DNA of 64,000 nucleotides from CAWGCA01 sp963820955 (GTDB lineage: Bacteria > Pseudomonadota > Gammaproteobacteria > Chromatiales > Chromatiaceae): positions 45,946-109,945 of the forward strand of contig CAWGCA010000001.1 in assembly GCA_963820955.1 (NCBI GenBank), in the 5' to 3' direction. The first letter of the stretch is position 1. The number at the start of each line of letters is the position of its first letter. Below the pieces are notes generated by a model that was not told the DNA's origin, ran no database searches, and was given only the letters and a program-made list of their open reading frames with translations. Positions 1 to 8,575 of the stretch are shown piece by piece. Both the position numbers and the translations under genes were made by a program.

Positions 1-170
1 TGCACTGGAAGGCTGTTTCCGCCACTGACGGAGGCGGGAAACGAAAGTCGAAACAGGGCTTGAATGTTGATCAGATATCAGTTTCATAATATCGGTAATT
101 ATTTGTACTGGATAAACTTACCTGCTTTACTAACTATATTTCTAAGACTAACAATGGCTTCGAGGCATCC

Positions 171-416
171 ATGGATCAAGAAATCTATACTGCAATCGCA
201 AAGGCCATCTGCCGACGAAAAAATCTTGCCCTTACATCCATCTCCCAGGATTCAACATTGGCTGAGCTAAACATTTCCTCATTGGATGCGATCACCATTG
301 TCTATGACGTCGAAGACTTGTTTGATATAGAAGTGTCCAACGAGGAGTTGGAAAATCTTAAAAATGTTCAGGATATAGTGGACGGAATTACCAGATTAGT
401 CCAGTCAAAGGGCTGA
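171..416 (+). CDS. acyl carrier protein
   Basis: An 81-residue acyl carrier protein that would hold acyl chains on a phosphopantetheine arm in the cytoplasm. The ISSLDAITIVYDVEDLFDI segment is the ACP helix-II signature, and Ser37 is the likely phosphopantetheine attachment site. The usual DSL triad is replaced by SSL, so this is a specialised ACP rather than the housekeeping AcpP. A GAGG ribosome-binding site lies 5 bases before the ATG. The next gene, a ketoacyl synthase, starts 3 bases after the stop, so the pair is almost certainly co-translated. The pathway (lipid, polyene or other acyl product) cannot be read because the window begins just upstream. Confidence 0.88.
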   Translation: MDQEIYTAIAKAICRRKNLALTSISQDSTLAELNISSLDAITIVYDVEDLFDIEVSNEELENLKNVQDIVDGITRLVQSKG

Positions 417-418
417 TT

Positions 419-1624
419 TTGGAAGAAAAAGTCGTCGTTACAGGTCTTGGAACGGTAGCATCCTTGGGCCTGGATACCCGGCGGTTCTGGACATCTCTTG
501 TCGAAAGTCGATCTGGAATCCTTCCACTGCAGGGAGAGCATTTGCGTTCACTCACGGTGGGGATCGGCGCGCAGATTCTGGAATTCGATCCAGCAGACCA
601 CTTTCCCGCGTCAGAGTTTCCGATGCTCGATCGGCATACTCAGTTCGCGCTGGTGGCCGCGACGGAGGCTATTGAAGATGCCGCTTTGACCGCGTCGGAG
701 ATCCGGACAGCGGCTGCCGTTATCGGCACCGGCTGTGGCGGTAAAGAGACCGATGAAGAGACCTATCGTCGTCTCTACGTAGATAAAAAAAAACGAATCC
801 ATCCCTTCACTATACCAAGGGGCATGCCAAGTGCGGCGGCCAGCCAGATCAGTATCCGGTCAGGAATCACCGGCCCTGTTTTTTCGGTATCGAGTGCCTG
901 TGCATCGGCCAATCACGCGGTTGCACAGGCTATGATGATGATACGTTGTGGACTAGTGGATGTGGCAGTCACCGGTGGAGCCGATGCCCCCTTCACCTAC
1001 GGGCTGTTAAAGGCATGGGAGGCCCTGCGCGTTCTTTCTGAGGATACATGCCGTCCCTTTTCCGCCGGTCGCAGCGGAGTGGTATTGGGGGAGGGTGCCG
1101 CTATGCTGGTGCTTGAATCCCTTCGGCACGCCAGGAAACGAAAGGCAAGAATTTATGCCGAACTCGGTGGCTGTGGCCTGACTGCGGATGCCGGGCATAT
1201 CACTAACCCGTCGCTTGACGGTGCGGCTCGCGCCATGAGCGCGGCACTCAGGAACGCAGGAATCAGTCCGGATGATGTCGATTACGTGAATGCCCATGGA
1301 ACCGGGACGCAGATCAACGATGTGACAGAGACTCGTGCCATACGGTCAGTATTCGGGGCGCATGCAGACCGGCTGGTCGTTTCTTCGACCAAGTCCATGC
1401 ATGGGCATGCATTGGGGGCTTCGGGTGGACTTGAGCTGATCGCGACGGTGTTGGCGGTGAAGGAAGGGATAGTCCCTGCGACAACTAACTTCATCCGACC
1501 AGGGGCAGGGTGCGATCTGGACTATGTGCCGAATCAATCGAGAAAAATGCCAATTGATGCGGCCATTTCTAATTCCTTCGCTTTTGGCGGGTTGAATGCC
1601 GTTTTGGTCATCCGTTCGGCCTAG
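419..1624 (+). CDS. beta-ketoacyl-ACP synthase (KAS II/FabF family)
   Basis: A 401-residue condensing enzyme that would extend an acyl chain carried by the ACP encoded just upstream. The thiolase fold is complete, with nucleophile Cys161 in SSACAS, His293 in NAHGTGT and His330 in the KSMHGHALGASG motif: the Cys-His-His triad of elongating KAS enzymes. The start codon is TTG at 419, with coupling to the ACP stop at 414-416 the probable way it is translated. FabF proteins are usually around 410 residues, so the gene is full length. Its TAG stop lies inside a CTAG that flanks a MITE-like element. A dedicated role in a secondary lipid or polyene pathway is inferred from the private ACP. Confidence 0.88.
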   Translation: MEEKVVVTGLGTVASLGLDTRRFWTSLVESRSGILPLQGEHLRSLTVGIGAQILEFDPADHFPASEFPMLDRHTQFALVAATEAIEDAALTASEIRTAAAVIGTGCGGKETDEETYRRLYVDKKKRIHPFTIPRGMPSAAASQISIRSGITGPVFSVSSACASANHAVAQAMMMIRCGLVDVAVTGGADAPFTYGLLKAWEALRVLSEDTCRPFSAGRSGVVLGEGAAMLVLESLRHARKRKARIYAELGGCGLTADAGHITNPSLDGAARAMSAALRNAGISPDDVDYVNAHGTGTQINDVTETRAIRSVFGAHADRLVVSSTKSMHGHALGASGGLELIATVLAVKEGIVPATTNFIRPGAGCDLDYVPNQSRKMPIDAAISNSFAFGGLNAVLVIRSA

Positions 1625-1890
1625 TGGGCCATGCGGGAAGTTCGGTAACCCACAGTCAGTCCACAAGCCGGGTTGGCAAGGCAGGCGAGCGCAGGACTGG
1701 CGGTCGCCAATTCCAGCGAGTGTAACGCGGTCAACATGGCTTGTGGGCTGGCCCGGAGGGAGCGTCGCTGATGAGCCTATGTTGCGTTGCACCCCTTGGA
1801 AAGGGCCTGCCATTCCCTGCGCTGTGCGCCTTACCTTGGCTCATCTGCGGCGCTCTGTGGATAACCGAACTTCCCGCATGGCCCGCTAGG
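1620..1890. mobile_element. MITE-like element with 36-bp terminal inverted repeats
   Basis: The arms 1620-1655 and 1855-1890 are inverted copies of each other with 33 of 36 positions identical. Both end in CTAG (1621-1624 and 1886-1889), which looks like a 4-bp target duplication, leaving a core of about 261 bp. Inside are further inverted pairs: CCACAAGCC 1661-1669 with GGCTTGTGG 1738-1746, and GATGAGCC 1770-1777 with GGCTCATC 1838-1845. No transposase is encoded, so any movement must have been in trans. It lies exactly between the ends of two convergent genes and supplies the last codons of the methyltransferase. The YTAR-type target recalls IS5-family elements, which is only an inference. 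Confidence 0.75.
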
Positions 1891-2952
1891 TTCCATCCTT
1901 TTTCGAAACAGGAAATGACCGTTCCCGTAAATCTCTCCCTCTGCCGGGCCAAACAGAACAACCTTGCACAGGATGAAATAATCGTTCCAATGGCGCACCG
2001 CCTCGTCGGAAAGAACCGATCCATACAACTGATCCATGTTTTCCCAAAAGCGACGATGCCATTCTTCCAGCGTACGCCAGTAGTTCGTGCCGTTTAAATA
2101 CCAGCTATTCTCCAGCTCAAAGTAGTCAGTTTGCTGCTGAATAAGATCGAAGGGCCAGATGTGTCCGCCGGGGAAAAATTCCCCCAGCAATGTATTTTCC
2201 GAGTCGTGATATTGAGGGAACACTGGTTTTGAAACAATCAAGTGGAGAAACGCCTTGCCCTCTGTTTTGAGCAGTGCGGCGATACGCTGAAAGGCTGCAT
2301 CCAGATTATTGATGTGCTCAAAGGCCCCTACTGCAAATACTATATCGTAGCTTCGTTCCCCCAACTCTACCAAGGACACAGCGCTGAAATCCCCCTCGAT
2401 CAGGCGCAGATCACGCTGGTACAGAGGGTGGTCCGGTTTGTTCATGCATTGTCTGATATAACCGGTCTGTGTTTTGCTGGGCGTGACACTGGTAATCTGA
2501 AGATCAGGATATCTATCCAGCAGGAAAGTCTCCAGTGGGCCAAAGCCACATCCGATATTGAAAACCCGTTCCTTCCCCTGAATGCCGGCACGCTTGCAGA
2601 TCAGTTCAAATTTTGCCTTTTCCGCCTGTTCGAGGGTCAGTGGCGAGGAGCGTATCTGTTCGGGGGTTGCTCCATAGTAGGCCGTGGTGTAGGCCATGAA
2701 TTCAGAATCCAGAAAAGCCATGAACAAATCGAGACTCGCATCGAAATGCTGTTCCATGAGGGCGTCGGTTTGTTCCCACATCGGGCCTATATTAGTGGGT
2801 ATGGCCGATATTTTCGCTGCGGGATATTTCCCCTGGATGCCCCGGTACTCCCGGTTGAAATATCGGGTCAGGTGGCCTTCATAATGTTTCAGCTCCGCGG
2901 ATCCATAGGGGTAAATGCCCGTTTTCCGGAGGTGTTCGGCAATGTCAGACAT
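1831..2952 (-). CDS. cyclopropane-fatty-acyl-phospholipid synthase-like SAM methyltransferase
   Basis: A 373-residue class I methyltransferase of the CFA-synthase superfamily. The SAM-binding motif I is VFNIGCGFGPLE (Gly134-Gly138), followed by an acidic strand, the GAFEHI post-motif and a C-terminal domain with aromatic residues typical of lipid-modifying members. Substrate is unknown; a lipid or the product of the adjacent ACP/ketoacyl synthase pair is possible. The last 18 or so residues after RKRMEP are read from the MITE-like element. Joining the flanks at CTAG would give a shorter tail, RPNG then stop, overlapping the ketoacyl synthase gene. The gene is convergent with the synthase, so it is not in the same operon. 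Confidence 0.82.
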   Translation of the reverse strand: MSDIAEHLRKTGIYPYGSAELKHYEGHLTRYFNREYRGIQGKYPAAKISAIPTNIGPMWEQTDALMEQHFDASLDLFMAFLDSEFMAYTTAYYGATPEQIRSSPLTLEQAEKAKFELICKRAGIQGKERVFNIGCGFGPLETFLLDRYPDLQITSVTPSKTQTGYIRQCMNKPDHPLYQRDLRLIEGDFSAVSLVELGERSYDIVFAVGAFEHINNLDAAFQRIAALLKTEGKAFLHLIVSKPVFPQYHDSENTLLGEFFPGGHIWPFDLIQQQTDYFELENSWYLNGTNYWRTLEEWHRRFWENMDQLYGSVLSDEAVRHWNDYFILCKVVLFGPAEGEIYGNGHFLFRKRMEPSGPCGKFGYPQSAADEPR

Positions 2953-2961
2953 CGGGCCACC

Positions 2962-3066
2962 TTAAAAAATTCGAGCTGCCCTCGTGGTGCAGGGATGCAC
3001 CACTATATTCGTGCGCGTAAGCGCATGAAAATGAAGGCAATCGATTTTTTCGAGGTGCCCTCAAGG
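2962..3066 (+). repeat. dispersed intergenic repeat, copy A
   Basis: This intergenic segment contains an A-rich stretch, a GAGxTGCCC block, then TGGTGCAGGGATGCACCACT, TTCGTGCGCGTAAGCGCATG and an ATGAAGG block, closely matching copy B near 10.9 kb in the same order. A second TTCGAGGTGCCC at about 3049-3060 may be the start of another partial copy. TGGTGCAGGGATGCACCA is an imperfect palindrome, and GTGCGCGTAAGCGCATG holds a GCGC...GCGC inverted pair, so the element can fold. It lies between the 5' end of the methyltransferase gene and the 3' end of the next minus-strand gene. Confidence 0.7.
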
Positions 3067-3097
3067 TCCCCATAAAGTAATCTTCCGCAATTTGTAC

Positions 3098-4360
3098 TTA
3101 CCCGGAAGCTGAGTTGCTGTACTTGGCCAGGTAATACTGCAGTGCCTTATAGGTATTCTGGCAACAGATCCTGAGTTCCCACATCAGATTGAGGATTTCA
3201 TCAGGCGGTTGCTTTATGGCTCTGATGCCTAACTGATAAAGTGTCACTGCACCGAGACTTCCCGCGGAGTCTTTTATTGCATGGCCAAAATCCCGGAACA
3301 CTGAGACCTCTCCCGCTTGAGCAGCTTCTGTCATTTCGGTTAAAAGCTGTTTGTTTTCCTGGTCAAAATTTTCGATGAGTTCGTGCAGAAATTCGGTACC
3401 ACCCCCCAGTTGCTCTAGCTCTTTGAGTCTCTGTAGATCCAGGGTGATTCCGTCTATGGTGACCGCCCGAGGATGCTGGGGAGAGGCATAGATGGTATTA
3501 GCGCCACCGTGCGAGGCGGTTTCCATGGAACTGGACTGCACCGTTTTCTCGACCATTTCAAGCAACCGCTTGGATTCAGCGAATTTAGACAGGAAGGCGT
3601 TTACGCCCGCTTCCTCACAGGCCCCGGCAGCGACTGCCGTTGGTTTGTCAAGCAGCATCAGAAAAGGTATGCATGGTTGATCGAGATGGGTAAATCGGTA
3701 GAGTTTGAACGCTTCAAGTCCGGTTACCTCTTTGAGTTGGAAAGAGACCACGGCGATGTCGAATCGATGTGCATCCAGTGCATCGAGTACTCTGGCGCCA
3801 TCGTCGACGACAAAAACATGGTGACCAGCCCGCCGCAGGATACTTCTTACCCGATGTTGTTCGTTCCGGTCTATTTCGGCCAACAGGATATTAAGCGGCT
3901 GGCGGGTTTTTCTGCTGGAATAACGATCCAGCAGTCTGACCACCCGCGGTTCGGTACGCGGGTTGGTACTGATGCTATGAATGGCTTCATACAGCAGGGT
4001 TTTGTCGAGTGGTTTGGGCAGGAGTTTGGTGTATCCGGCCGTGTACAGTTGCTGTGCCAGTGGGTCTTCGAGGTTGGAACCGATATAGATCAGACTAAGA
4101 TACTGCAGTGCGGGGTCAGATCTGACGGAAATCGCGAACTGCCTACTATCCATGTCCAACTGACCCTGATCAACGATAACGGCGTCAAAAGGAGCCCCTT
4201 CATCTGCCGCAGCGACAAGCGCCGCAAACGTTCGCACGGCGTGGCGACACGTTTTTGCACTCACATCCCAGGAATCCAGGTGGCGTTTGATTCCCTGCCA
4301 GTCGGCTTCATCGCTGGTAAACAGGAGAATTTTCATACGAAATAGGTGATCAGAATCCAT
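3098..4360 (-). CDS. REC-REC-Hpt phosphorelay protein
   Basis: A 420-residue phosphorelay protein with no histidine kinase domain. Residues about 9-130 form a receiver domain with Asp64 in VIVD and a Lys116-Pro pair. Residues about 157-275 form a second receiver in which the acceptor Asp is replaced (AVVSFQL), so it is probably not phosphorylated. The C-terminal part is an Hpt domain with phospho-acceptor His360 in GHAIKDSAGSLG. The domain order resembles the tail of RpfC-type hybrid kinases without their sensor and kinase. The gene lies 259 bp downstream of an RpfG-like gene on the same strand, which supports one signalling unit. Met9 (4336) is a plausible alternative start because it sits directly before beta-strand 1. 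Confidence 0.8.
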   Translation of the reverse strand: MDSDHLFRMKILLFTSDEADWQGIKRHLDSWDVSAKTCRHAVRTFAALVAAADEGAPFDAVIVDQGQLDMDSRQFAISVRSDPALQYLSLIYIGSNLEDPLAQQLYTAGYTKLLPKPLDKTLLYEAIHSISTNPRTEPRVVRLLDRYSSRKTRQPLNILLAEIDRNEQHRVRSILRRAGHHVFVVDDGARVLDALDAHRFDIAVVSFQLKEVTGLEAFKLYRFTHLDQPCIPFLMLLDKPTAVAAGACEEAGVNAFLSKFAESKRLLEMVEKTVQSSSMETASHGGANTIYASPQHPRAVTIDGITLDLQRLKELEQLGGGTEFLHELIENFDQENKQLLTEMTEAAQAGEVSVFRDFGHAIKDSAGSLGAVTLYQLGIRAIKQPPDEILNLMWELRICCQNTYKALQYYLAKYSNSASG

Positions 4361-4619
4361 TCGAGTCTTTTATTCCTCATCGGAGTGAACCCAGGGCTAG
4401 GTAGGGTATTTACATATAATTGATAAACTCAAGCTTCTCTCTTTTCTGCCAGAGTCGTACTCCGGCTGTCTTTCCCTCGCTTCTGCTGCAATCCTAAGGA
4501 GCGCATCGATATCCCTAATTCGAGATAGTTGATAAACCCGAGCGACTGAAGGGCCTGTACCAAGGACCCTTGGCGGTTCTATCGCTTTGTGCGGGAATGC
4601 CCTCCGTTGTGCGGTTCGG

Positions 4620-5678
4620 TCAAAGGCTGATCAGATCAGGGTCATCGGAAAACTGTTTTTTTATGGTCATGATCTGATCCAGTCGGGTAAAAAATGCATC
4701 GATACAATCGGGATCGAAGTGCAGTCCCTTTTGCTGTCTCATGTATTCGAGGGTTCGGTCCATAGGCCAGGCATTTTTATAGGGTCGTTTCGATTGCAGG
4801 GCATCGAAAACGTCCGCAATCGTAGCGACCCGTGCCTCAATAGGTATCTCCGTACCGCTTGCGCCATGCGGATAGCCTTTGCCATCAAATCGCTCATGGT
4901 GGCCGAGTGCAATGACGGCACCCGATTGCAAGTAGTAAGAAGGACTGTCGCGCAGAATTTCATAACCCATCTGGGTGTGGTTCTGCATGGTTTTCCACTC
5001 CCTGGCTGTCAACCTGCCTCGTTTCAGGAGGATGTAATCAGGAATCCCTATTTTCCCGATGTCGTGCATTGAGGCCGCGTGGCGAATGGCCTGGCAAGTG
5101 TCGTCCTTCAGGCCAAGTTCCTGGGCGATCAGGTAGGCGTATTCAGCCATTCTGACGACATGGTTCCCGGTGTCCGCATCGCGATACTCCCCCGCCTTGG
5201 CCAGTCTTAGCAGGGTTTCTTTTTCCCGCATTTCGAGTTGGTGGGTTTTGGTGAAAACCTGTTGTTCCAGCCAGCGGGCCCGATCTTTGATAATCACTTG
5301 CTGCTGGCGCAACTGCAGCAGGTTCCGGCAGCGGGCCCGGCATTCGTAATGGTCGATCGGTTTAGACAGGAAATCGGTGGCCCCAGCCTCCAACGCCTTG
5401 TAGCGGACCGATTTGTCGTCGACACAGGTAATGATGACCAGGGGGACATCGATGCAGGAGGGTATCTGGCGGAGCCAGTGGGTAAACTCGACACCGTCCA
5501 TGTCAGGCATCTTGTAGTCGGTGATGACCAGATCCGGGCTGTTTTTCTTTACAAACTCTAGTGCAGCAACCGGATGGGAAAACGATTCGACGCGGATGTT
5601 TTCATCGATCGAGCGCATCAACTCCTCGAGGATCATGCGACTGATCGATTGATCATCAAGGATTAGCGCGGTTGGCAT
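4620..5678 (-). CDS. HD-GYP response regulator (RpfG-like c-di-GMP phosphodiesterase)
   Basis: A 352-residue two-component response regulator. The receiver domain (residues 1-120) has acidic Asp8-Asp9, phospho-acceptor Asp54 in VITDYKMPDMDG and Lys106 in LSKP. After a helical linker comes an HD-GYP domain with the metal-binding pair His205-Asp206 (SMHDIGKIG) and the signature GHHERFDGKGYP at 259-270. HD-GYP enzymes hydrolyse cyclic di-GMP in the cytoplasm. Length and architecture match RpfG, and the next gene downstream encodes receiver and Hpt domains. A role in switching biofilm or exopolysaccharide production is an inference, given the large XrtA locus 35 kb away. Confidence 0.9.
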   Translation of the reverse strand: MPTALILDDQSISRMILEELMRSIDENIRVESFSHPVAALEFVKKNSPDLVITDYKMPDMDGVEFTHWLRQIPSCIDVPLVIITCVDDKSVRYKALEAGATDFLSKPIDHYECRARCRNLLQLRQQQVIIKDRARWLEQQVFTKTHQLEMREKETLLRLAKAGEYRDADTGNHVVRMAEYAYLIAQELGLKDDTCQAIRHAASMHDIGKIGIPDYILLKRGRLTAREWKTMQNHTQMGYEILRDSPSYYLQSGAVIALGHHERFDGKGYPHGASGTEIPIEARVATIADVFDALQSKRPYKNAWPMDRTLEYMRQQKGLHFDPDCIDAFFTRLDQIMTIKKQFSDDPDLISL

Positions 5679-6299
5679 GAGCTATCCTCGTCCATCTTTC
5701 CTGAATTTCAATTGTCGGATCGGTGCGAGTTTAATCGAAATATTTTTCTAATTTCCATACATACATTGTGAAGTATAAATCATTTAAAAACAGAATCATA
5801 GAATACCCACAGGTTGAAATAACCAATCATCTGGGTGTCTAGACCAGTTCTCCGATCCCCTATGACAGGAGTGGGTGTGGGGGGACAAGCCGTGCTTTGA
5901 CTGGTTAATGTTGTTGGCCAGTCCGCAAACCAATCTAGCTCGTAGATCGACATATTTGACACCGGTAAAAATACTTATCCTACTGATTACAATACATATA
6001 ACGGCAATATGATTGAGGACTTTATCCGCCTTTCGTCTGCCCGGAAAAATTGTTCTCGAAATCGGTCAACAGGCCCTGAGGAAAGTTGATTTATTGTCAT
6101 TACAGATGGGGTTCAGCGTAGATTCGGGGAAGTAAACGGTAACTTACGGGATCCCGGCTATCGGATCACGTCCGACATTGACTTTGCCGGGGTCGGTCGG
6201 AAGAGATCAGGGGTTTCAAAACCTGATTGCCAAGTAGGCCTTGTCAGGCCTGGGTTATGAGTATGGCGGGTTACTTTTCGTTTGCGGAGGGCCGTCTGA
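5679..6299. other. 621-bp non-coding stretch
   Basis: No convincing gene was found between the HD-GYP gene (minus strand) and the end of thrH (minus strand). The short open frames here lack a ribosome-binding site and recognisable composition. A short hairpin, AGGCCT-TGTC-AGGCCT at about 6236-6251, could help end thrH transcription but lacks a strong U tract. The promoter of the HD-GYP gene must lie in the left part of this region. Confidence 0.5.
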
Positions 6300-6917
6300 T
6301 CACGGCTTGAGATCCCTGTTGCTCGCTTCGCGAAAGGCTTCGCGGAAGGCTTGGTAGTCAGCAACTACCGGGTATTGAGGGAATTCATCAATCACATTCT
6401 GAGGCGGTCTGAAAAGGATGCCACAGTCGGCTTCGGCCAACATGCTGGTGTCGTTGTAGGAGTCTCCAGCCGCGATGACGCGGTAGTTCAGGCTATGGAA
6501 AGCCTTTACCGATTGGCGTTTGGGATCTTTTTGTCGAAGATGGTAGGCACTGACCAAACCTTGTTGATTTACGCTCAGCCTGTGGCATAGCAGGGTAGGG
6601 TGCCCCAGTTGACGCATCAGTGGTGCTGCAAACTCATAGAAGGTGTCCGATAGAATGACCACCTGAAATCGTTCCCGCAGCCAGTCGAGAAACTCCCTGG
6701 CGCCATCCAGGGGGCCCATGTCATCGATTACCTTTTGAATATCCGGCAGTCCCAGTTTGTGTTCCGCCAAAATACGCAGTCGCTGCTGCATCAATACGTC
6801 GTAATCGGGTATGTCGCGGGTAGTGGCCCTTAGCTCCGGGATGCTGGTTCTTTCCGCGAAGTTGATCCAGATTTCCGGAACTAACACCCCTTCCAGATCC
6901 AGGCAGGCGATCTCCAC
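6300..6917 (-). CDS. thrH: bifunctional phosphoserine phosphatase/homoserine phosphotransferase ThrH
   Basis: A 205-residue HAD-family enzyme close to Pseudomonas ThrH, which dephosphorylates phosphoserine and can pass the phosphate to homoserine. The first nine residues after the start, with CLDLEGVLVPE, carry the nucleophilic Asp7. ILSDTFYEF is HAD motif II, Lys in RQKDPKRQSV is motif III, and AAGDSYNDTSML is motif IV. The GTG at 6917 is chosen because AAGGAG lies 8 bases upstream and the protein then starts exactly where ThrH homologues do; an upstream ATG at 6956 has no such support. A tRNA-Glu gene lies about 110 bp upstream on the same strand. Confidence 0.93.
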   Translation of the reverse strand: MEIACLDLEGVLVPEIWINFAERTSIPELRATTRDIPDYDVLMQQRLRILAEHKLGLPDIQKVIDDMGPLDGAREFLDWLRERFQVVILSDTFYEFAAPLMRQLGHPTLLCHRLSVNQQGLVSAYHLRQKDPKRQSVKAFHSLNYRVIAAGDSYNDTSMLAEADCGILFRPPQNVIDEFPQYPVVADYQAFREAFREASNRDLKP

Positions 6918-7027
6918 GTGTTTTCTCCTTAGCAACGAAATCGAATTGCAGCGCATCGGCTATCCAACACAGAATGGGCCTACCTGGGCGCGTGAAAACC
7001 AGGAAGTGTATTCTGGATAGCGAGGAT

Positions 7028-7103
7028 TGGTACTCCCTAGGGGAGTCGAACCCCTGTTACCGGCGTGAGAGGCCAGCGTCCTGGACCACTAGACGAAGGG
7101 AGC
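7028..7103 (-). tRNA. tRNA-Glu (anticodon CTC)
   Basis: Read on the minus strand this 76-nt segment folds into a cloverleaf with acceptor arm GCTCCCT/AGGGAGT, D-loop, anticodon stem CTGGC/GCCGG with loop CTCTCAC, and T-arm CAGGGGTTCGACTCCCCTA. The anticodon is CTC, reading GAG codons. The 3' CCA is encoded. The first pair would be G-U, slightly weaker than usual. The sequence closely resembles bacterial tRNA-Glu genes. It is a single isolated tRNA, transcribed toward thrH. Confidence 0.96.
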
Positions 7104-7222
7104 GTCTTGTACCGAGGAAGTGTATTATACCCATGCCTGTTCCGGTCACAAGTCCGGTACAGAGATTTGTGTTGGCGCATCCCTTTCCCGTCGCCACACG
7201 GCATGTGGAGCGTTGAATCAGT

Positions 7223-8575
7223 TTGCTAAGACGAGTTTTCCAATTTGCCAAGACGTACTTTAAGGATAAGAAAATAGTAAGGCCCACCATCATCCCCCGG
7301 CCGGAGCACAACATCTCCCGGGCGTACATCAGTGAGAATGCGGTTAAGGTGCTTTACCGCTTGAAGAACTCCGGTTATCAGGCGCACCTGGTAGGCGGCG
7401 GCGTGCGTGACCTTCTGTTGGGGCGTGAACCCAAAGATTTCGATATCGCCACCGATGCCAGGCCGGAACAGGTAAAAAGTGTGTTCCGTAACTGCCGTCT
7501 GATCGGGCGCCGTTTTCGTCTGGCCCACGTGCATTTCGGACGCGAGATTATTGAGGTGGCCACCTTCCGTGGCATGCAGGAGATTTCGGATTCTGACGAA
7601 CGGGAAACCGAGAACGGCATGCTGCTGCGCGACAATGTCTATGGCAATATCGAAGAGGATGCCCTGCGGCGGGATTTCACCATAAACGCCCTCTACTACA
7701 ATATCGAAGACTTTTCGGTAATCGACTATGCAGGGGGCTTGTCAGACCTGCAGGCGGGTGTGCTGCGATTACTGGGGGATCCGGATACCCGCTATCGGGA
7801 AGATCCGGTGCGCATGATTCGGGCGGTGCGTTTCGCAGCCAAACTCGGGTTCAGGATCGATCCCGTGTGCGAAACACCTCTGTTTGAGCTGGGTGAACTG
7901 TTGCAAGGGGTGCCTGCTGCCCGTCTGTTCGATGAGGTGCTTAAGCTGTTTCTTGGCGGCACGGCGCTCGATTGTTTCGAGAAACTTCGGCACTACGACC
8001 TGTTTGGCGAATTGTTTCCTGAAACAGAACTCAGCTTGGCCTACGAGGAGCATGATTTCCCGGTCACCTTCGTTGCTCATGGAATGCGCAATACGGACAT
8101 CCGGGTGGAACAAGGGAAGCCGGTAACCCCGGCCTTTCTTTTTGCCGTGCTGCTATGGGAGCCAGTGCGGCGACGGGCTGACCTGCTTCGCTCCCAGGGC
8201 GAGGCACCTTTGCCGGCCATGCAGCAGGCGGGGGATGAGGTCATCTCCCGCCAGGTCAAACGCATAGCGATTCCCCGAAGATTCAGTATCGCCATGCGTG
8301 AGATCTGGAACCTGCAGCACCGCTTCGAGCATCGGACCGGTAAGCGTCCCTACCGATTGTTGACCCATCCACGTTTCCGTGCTGCCTACGATTTTCTGCT
8401 GCTGCGGGCGGATGCGGGGGAAGTCGACCAAGAAATCGGCACCTGGTGGACGCGGATTCAGGAGGTGGATGAGGAGGAGCGAAGCCGAATGCTGCAATCA
8501 CCCGAAGGGGGTACAAAAGGACGCGGGCGCCGTCGCCGCCGCCGCAAAAAACCCGCATCATCCGGTGAAGAATGA
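7223..8575 (+). CDS. pcnB: poly(A) polymerase I
   Basis: A 450-residue class II nucleotidyltransferase that adds poly(A) tails to RNA 3' ends and so promotes RNA decay. The catalytic core starts at LVGGGVRDLLLGREPKDFDIATDA with metal-binding Asp72 and Asp74. The RRDFTINALYYN motif and the LGDPDTRYREDPVRMIRAVRFAAKLGF block that identify PcnB/CCA-adding enzymes are present. The very basic C-terminal tail (GRGRRRRRRKKP) is typical of PcnB rather than CCA enzyme. The start is a TTG at 7223, with GGAG at 7207-7210. The downstream folK gene overlaps its end, the usual pcnB-folK arrangement. Confidence 0.94.
   Translation: MLRRVFQFAKTYFKDKKIVRPTIIPRPEHNISRAYISENAVKVLYRLKNSGYQAHLVGGGVRDLLLGREPKDFDIATDARPEQVKSVFRNCRLIGRRFRLAHVHFGREIIEVATFRGMQEISDSDERETENGMLLRDNVYGNIEEDALRRDFTINALYYNIEDFSVIDYAGGLSDLQAGVLRLLGDPDTRYREDPVRMIRAVRFAAKLGFRIDPVCETPLFELGELLQGVPAARLFDEVLKLFLGGTALDCFEKLRHYDLFGELFPETELSLAYEEHDFPVTFVAHGMRNTDIRVEQGKPVTPAFLFAVLLWEPVRRRADLLRSQGEAPLPAMQQAGDEVISRQVKRIAIPRRFSIAMREIWNLQHRFEHRTGKRPYRLLTHPRFRAAYDFLLLRADAGEVDQEIGTWWTRIQEVDEEERSRMLQSPEGGTKGRGRRRRRRKKPASSGEE

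Noticed and set aside
2242..3075. 277-codon plus-strand frame over the methyltransferase
   Set aside because: The minus strand encodes a clear SAM methyltransferase; the plus frame ends in repeat copy A and has no motifs.
4420..4543. TTGATAAAC direct repeats (4420-4434 and 4529-4543)
   Set aside because: Two 15-bp copies with 13 matches, 109 bp apart and no helical phasing or promoter context; could be chance.
5780..5962. 60-codon minus-strand frame in the 5.7-6.3 kb gap
   Set aside because: No ribosome-binding site, no domain and no composition typical of coding DNA.
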